From assembly GCA_902469555.1 (NCBI GenBank), contig CABRDB010000044.1, positions 1 to 12,673 of the forward strand: a stretch of 12,673 bases of DNA. Reading direction: 5' to 3'. This stretch comes from an uncultured Collinsella sp. (GTDB taxonomy: Bacteria; Actinomycetota; Coriobacteriia; Coriobacteriales; Coriobacteriaceae). A program made the translations under genes and the position numbers. Below the pieces are notes generated by a model. The model did not search any database and was not told where the DNA came from. It worked only from the letters and a program-made list of their open reading frames with translations. Position 1 is the first letter of the stretch; each line of letters starts with the position of its first letter. This document shows, in pieces, positions 12,530 to 12,673 of this stretch.

Positions 12530-12604
12530 CCATGCGAGCCGCCGTGCCATCTGGGGGTATAAGGCTGGCAAGTGTTTATTTGCGAGGCCAAGGGGGCGCC
12601 CCGT

Positions 12605-12673
12605 ATGGATATTGATAACTTTGAATGGTGGTATAGCGAGGGCGAGGCTCCGGACGAAGAGTGGGACGAGCCC
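12605..12673 (+). CDS. Start of an unidentified acidic protein (cut by the window edge)
   Basis: An open frame begins with ATG at 12605 and runs to the last base without a stop, giving 23 residues beginning MDIDNFEWWYSEGEAPDEEW. The stretch is very acidic with several Trp. A purine-rich AAGGGGG (about 12590-12596) lies upstream at a usable distance. I do not recognise the protein; too little is present to assign a family. Confidence 0.45.
   Translation, partial: MDIDNFEWWYSEGEAPDEEWDEP

Overview
The window looks like chromosomal DNA of a high-GC gut actinobacterium of the Coriobacteriia, most probably Collinsella or a close relative. The clues are strong G/C codon bias in the metabolic genes, AGGAG-type ribosome binding sites, compact operons, and intergenic hairpins built on an AAAGGG...CCCTTT core. 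The genus is inferred from sequence style and was not checked against a database.

Layout. (1) 298-1444, plus strand: a pyridoxal/pyridoxamine-type kinase overlapping a small Cys-rich TIGR04076-like protein. (2) 1622-2983, plus: an AAA ATPase with a C-terminal DUF4143/PD-(D/E)XK-like region, preceded by three ~32-bp direct repeats. (3) 3179-4912, minus: an MFS exporter followed by a low-molecular-weight protein tyrosine phosphatase. (4) 5074-6021, plus: a two-domain protein with an N-terminal LpdD-like (prenyl-FMN chaperone family) domain fused to a type I isopentenyl-diphosphate isomerase. (5) 6266-10917, plus: an SLC13/DASS-like permease, a UbiD-family decarboxylase of the gallate/hydroxybenzoate type, a UbiX flavin prenyltransferase and a MerR regulator with an effector domain. 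(6) 11174-12490, plus: a second AAA ATPase/DUF4143-type gene behind AT-rich 33-bp repeats and a perfect 19-bp inverted repeat. (7) 12605-end: the start of an acidic protein cut by the window edge.

Blocks 4 and 5 fit together biochemically. IPP isomerase makes DMAPP, UbiX attaches a dimethylallyl unit to FMN, an LpdD-type domain would handle or deliver prenyl-FMN, UbiD uses it to (de)carboxylate an aromatic or related acid, and the permease would move that acid or its product. The fusion of the isomerase to the chaperone-like domain is the most striking item in the window: it would tie prenyl-donor supply to cofactor delivery in one polypeptide.

The second theme is repeats. At least six copies or remnants of an AAAGGG...CCCTTT hairpin lie between genes, and each ATPase gene has one on both sides. 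Three other long-arm hairpins have unrelated arms but nearly the same loop length (27-28 nt). Both ATPase genes have their own iterated repeats directly upstream, which suggests self-contained cassettes.
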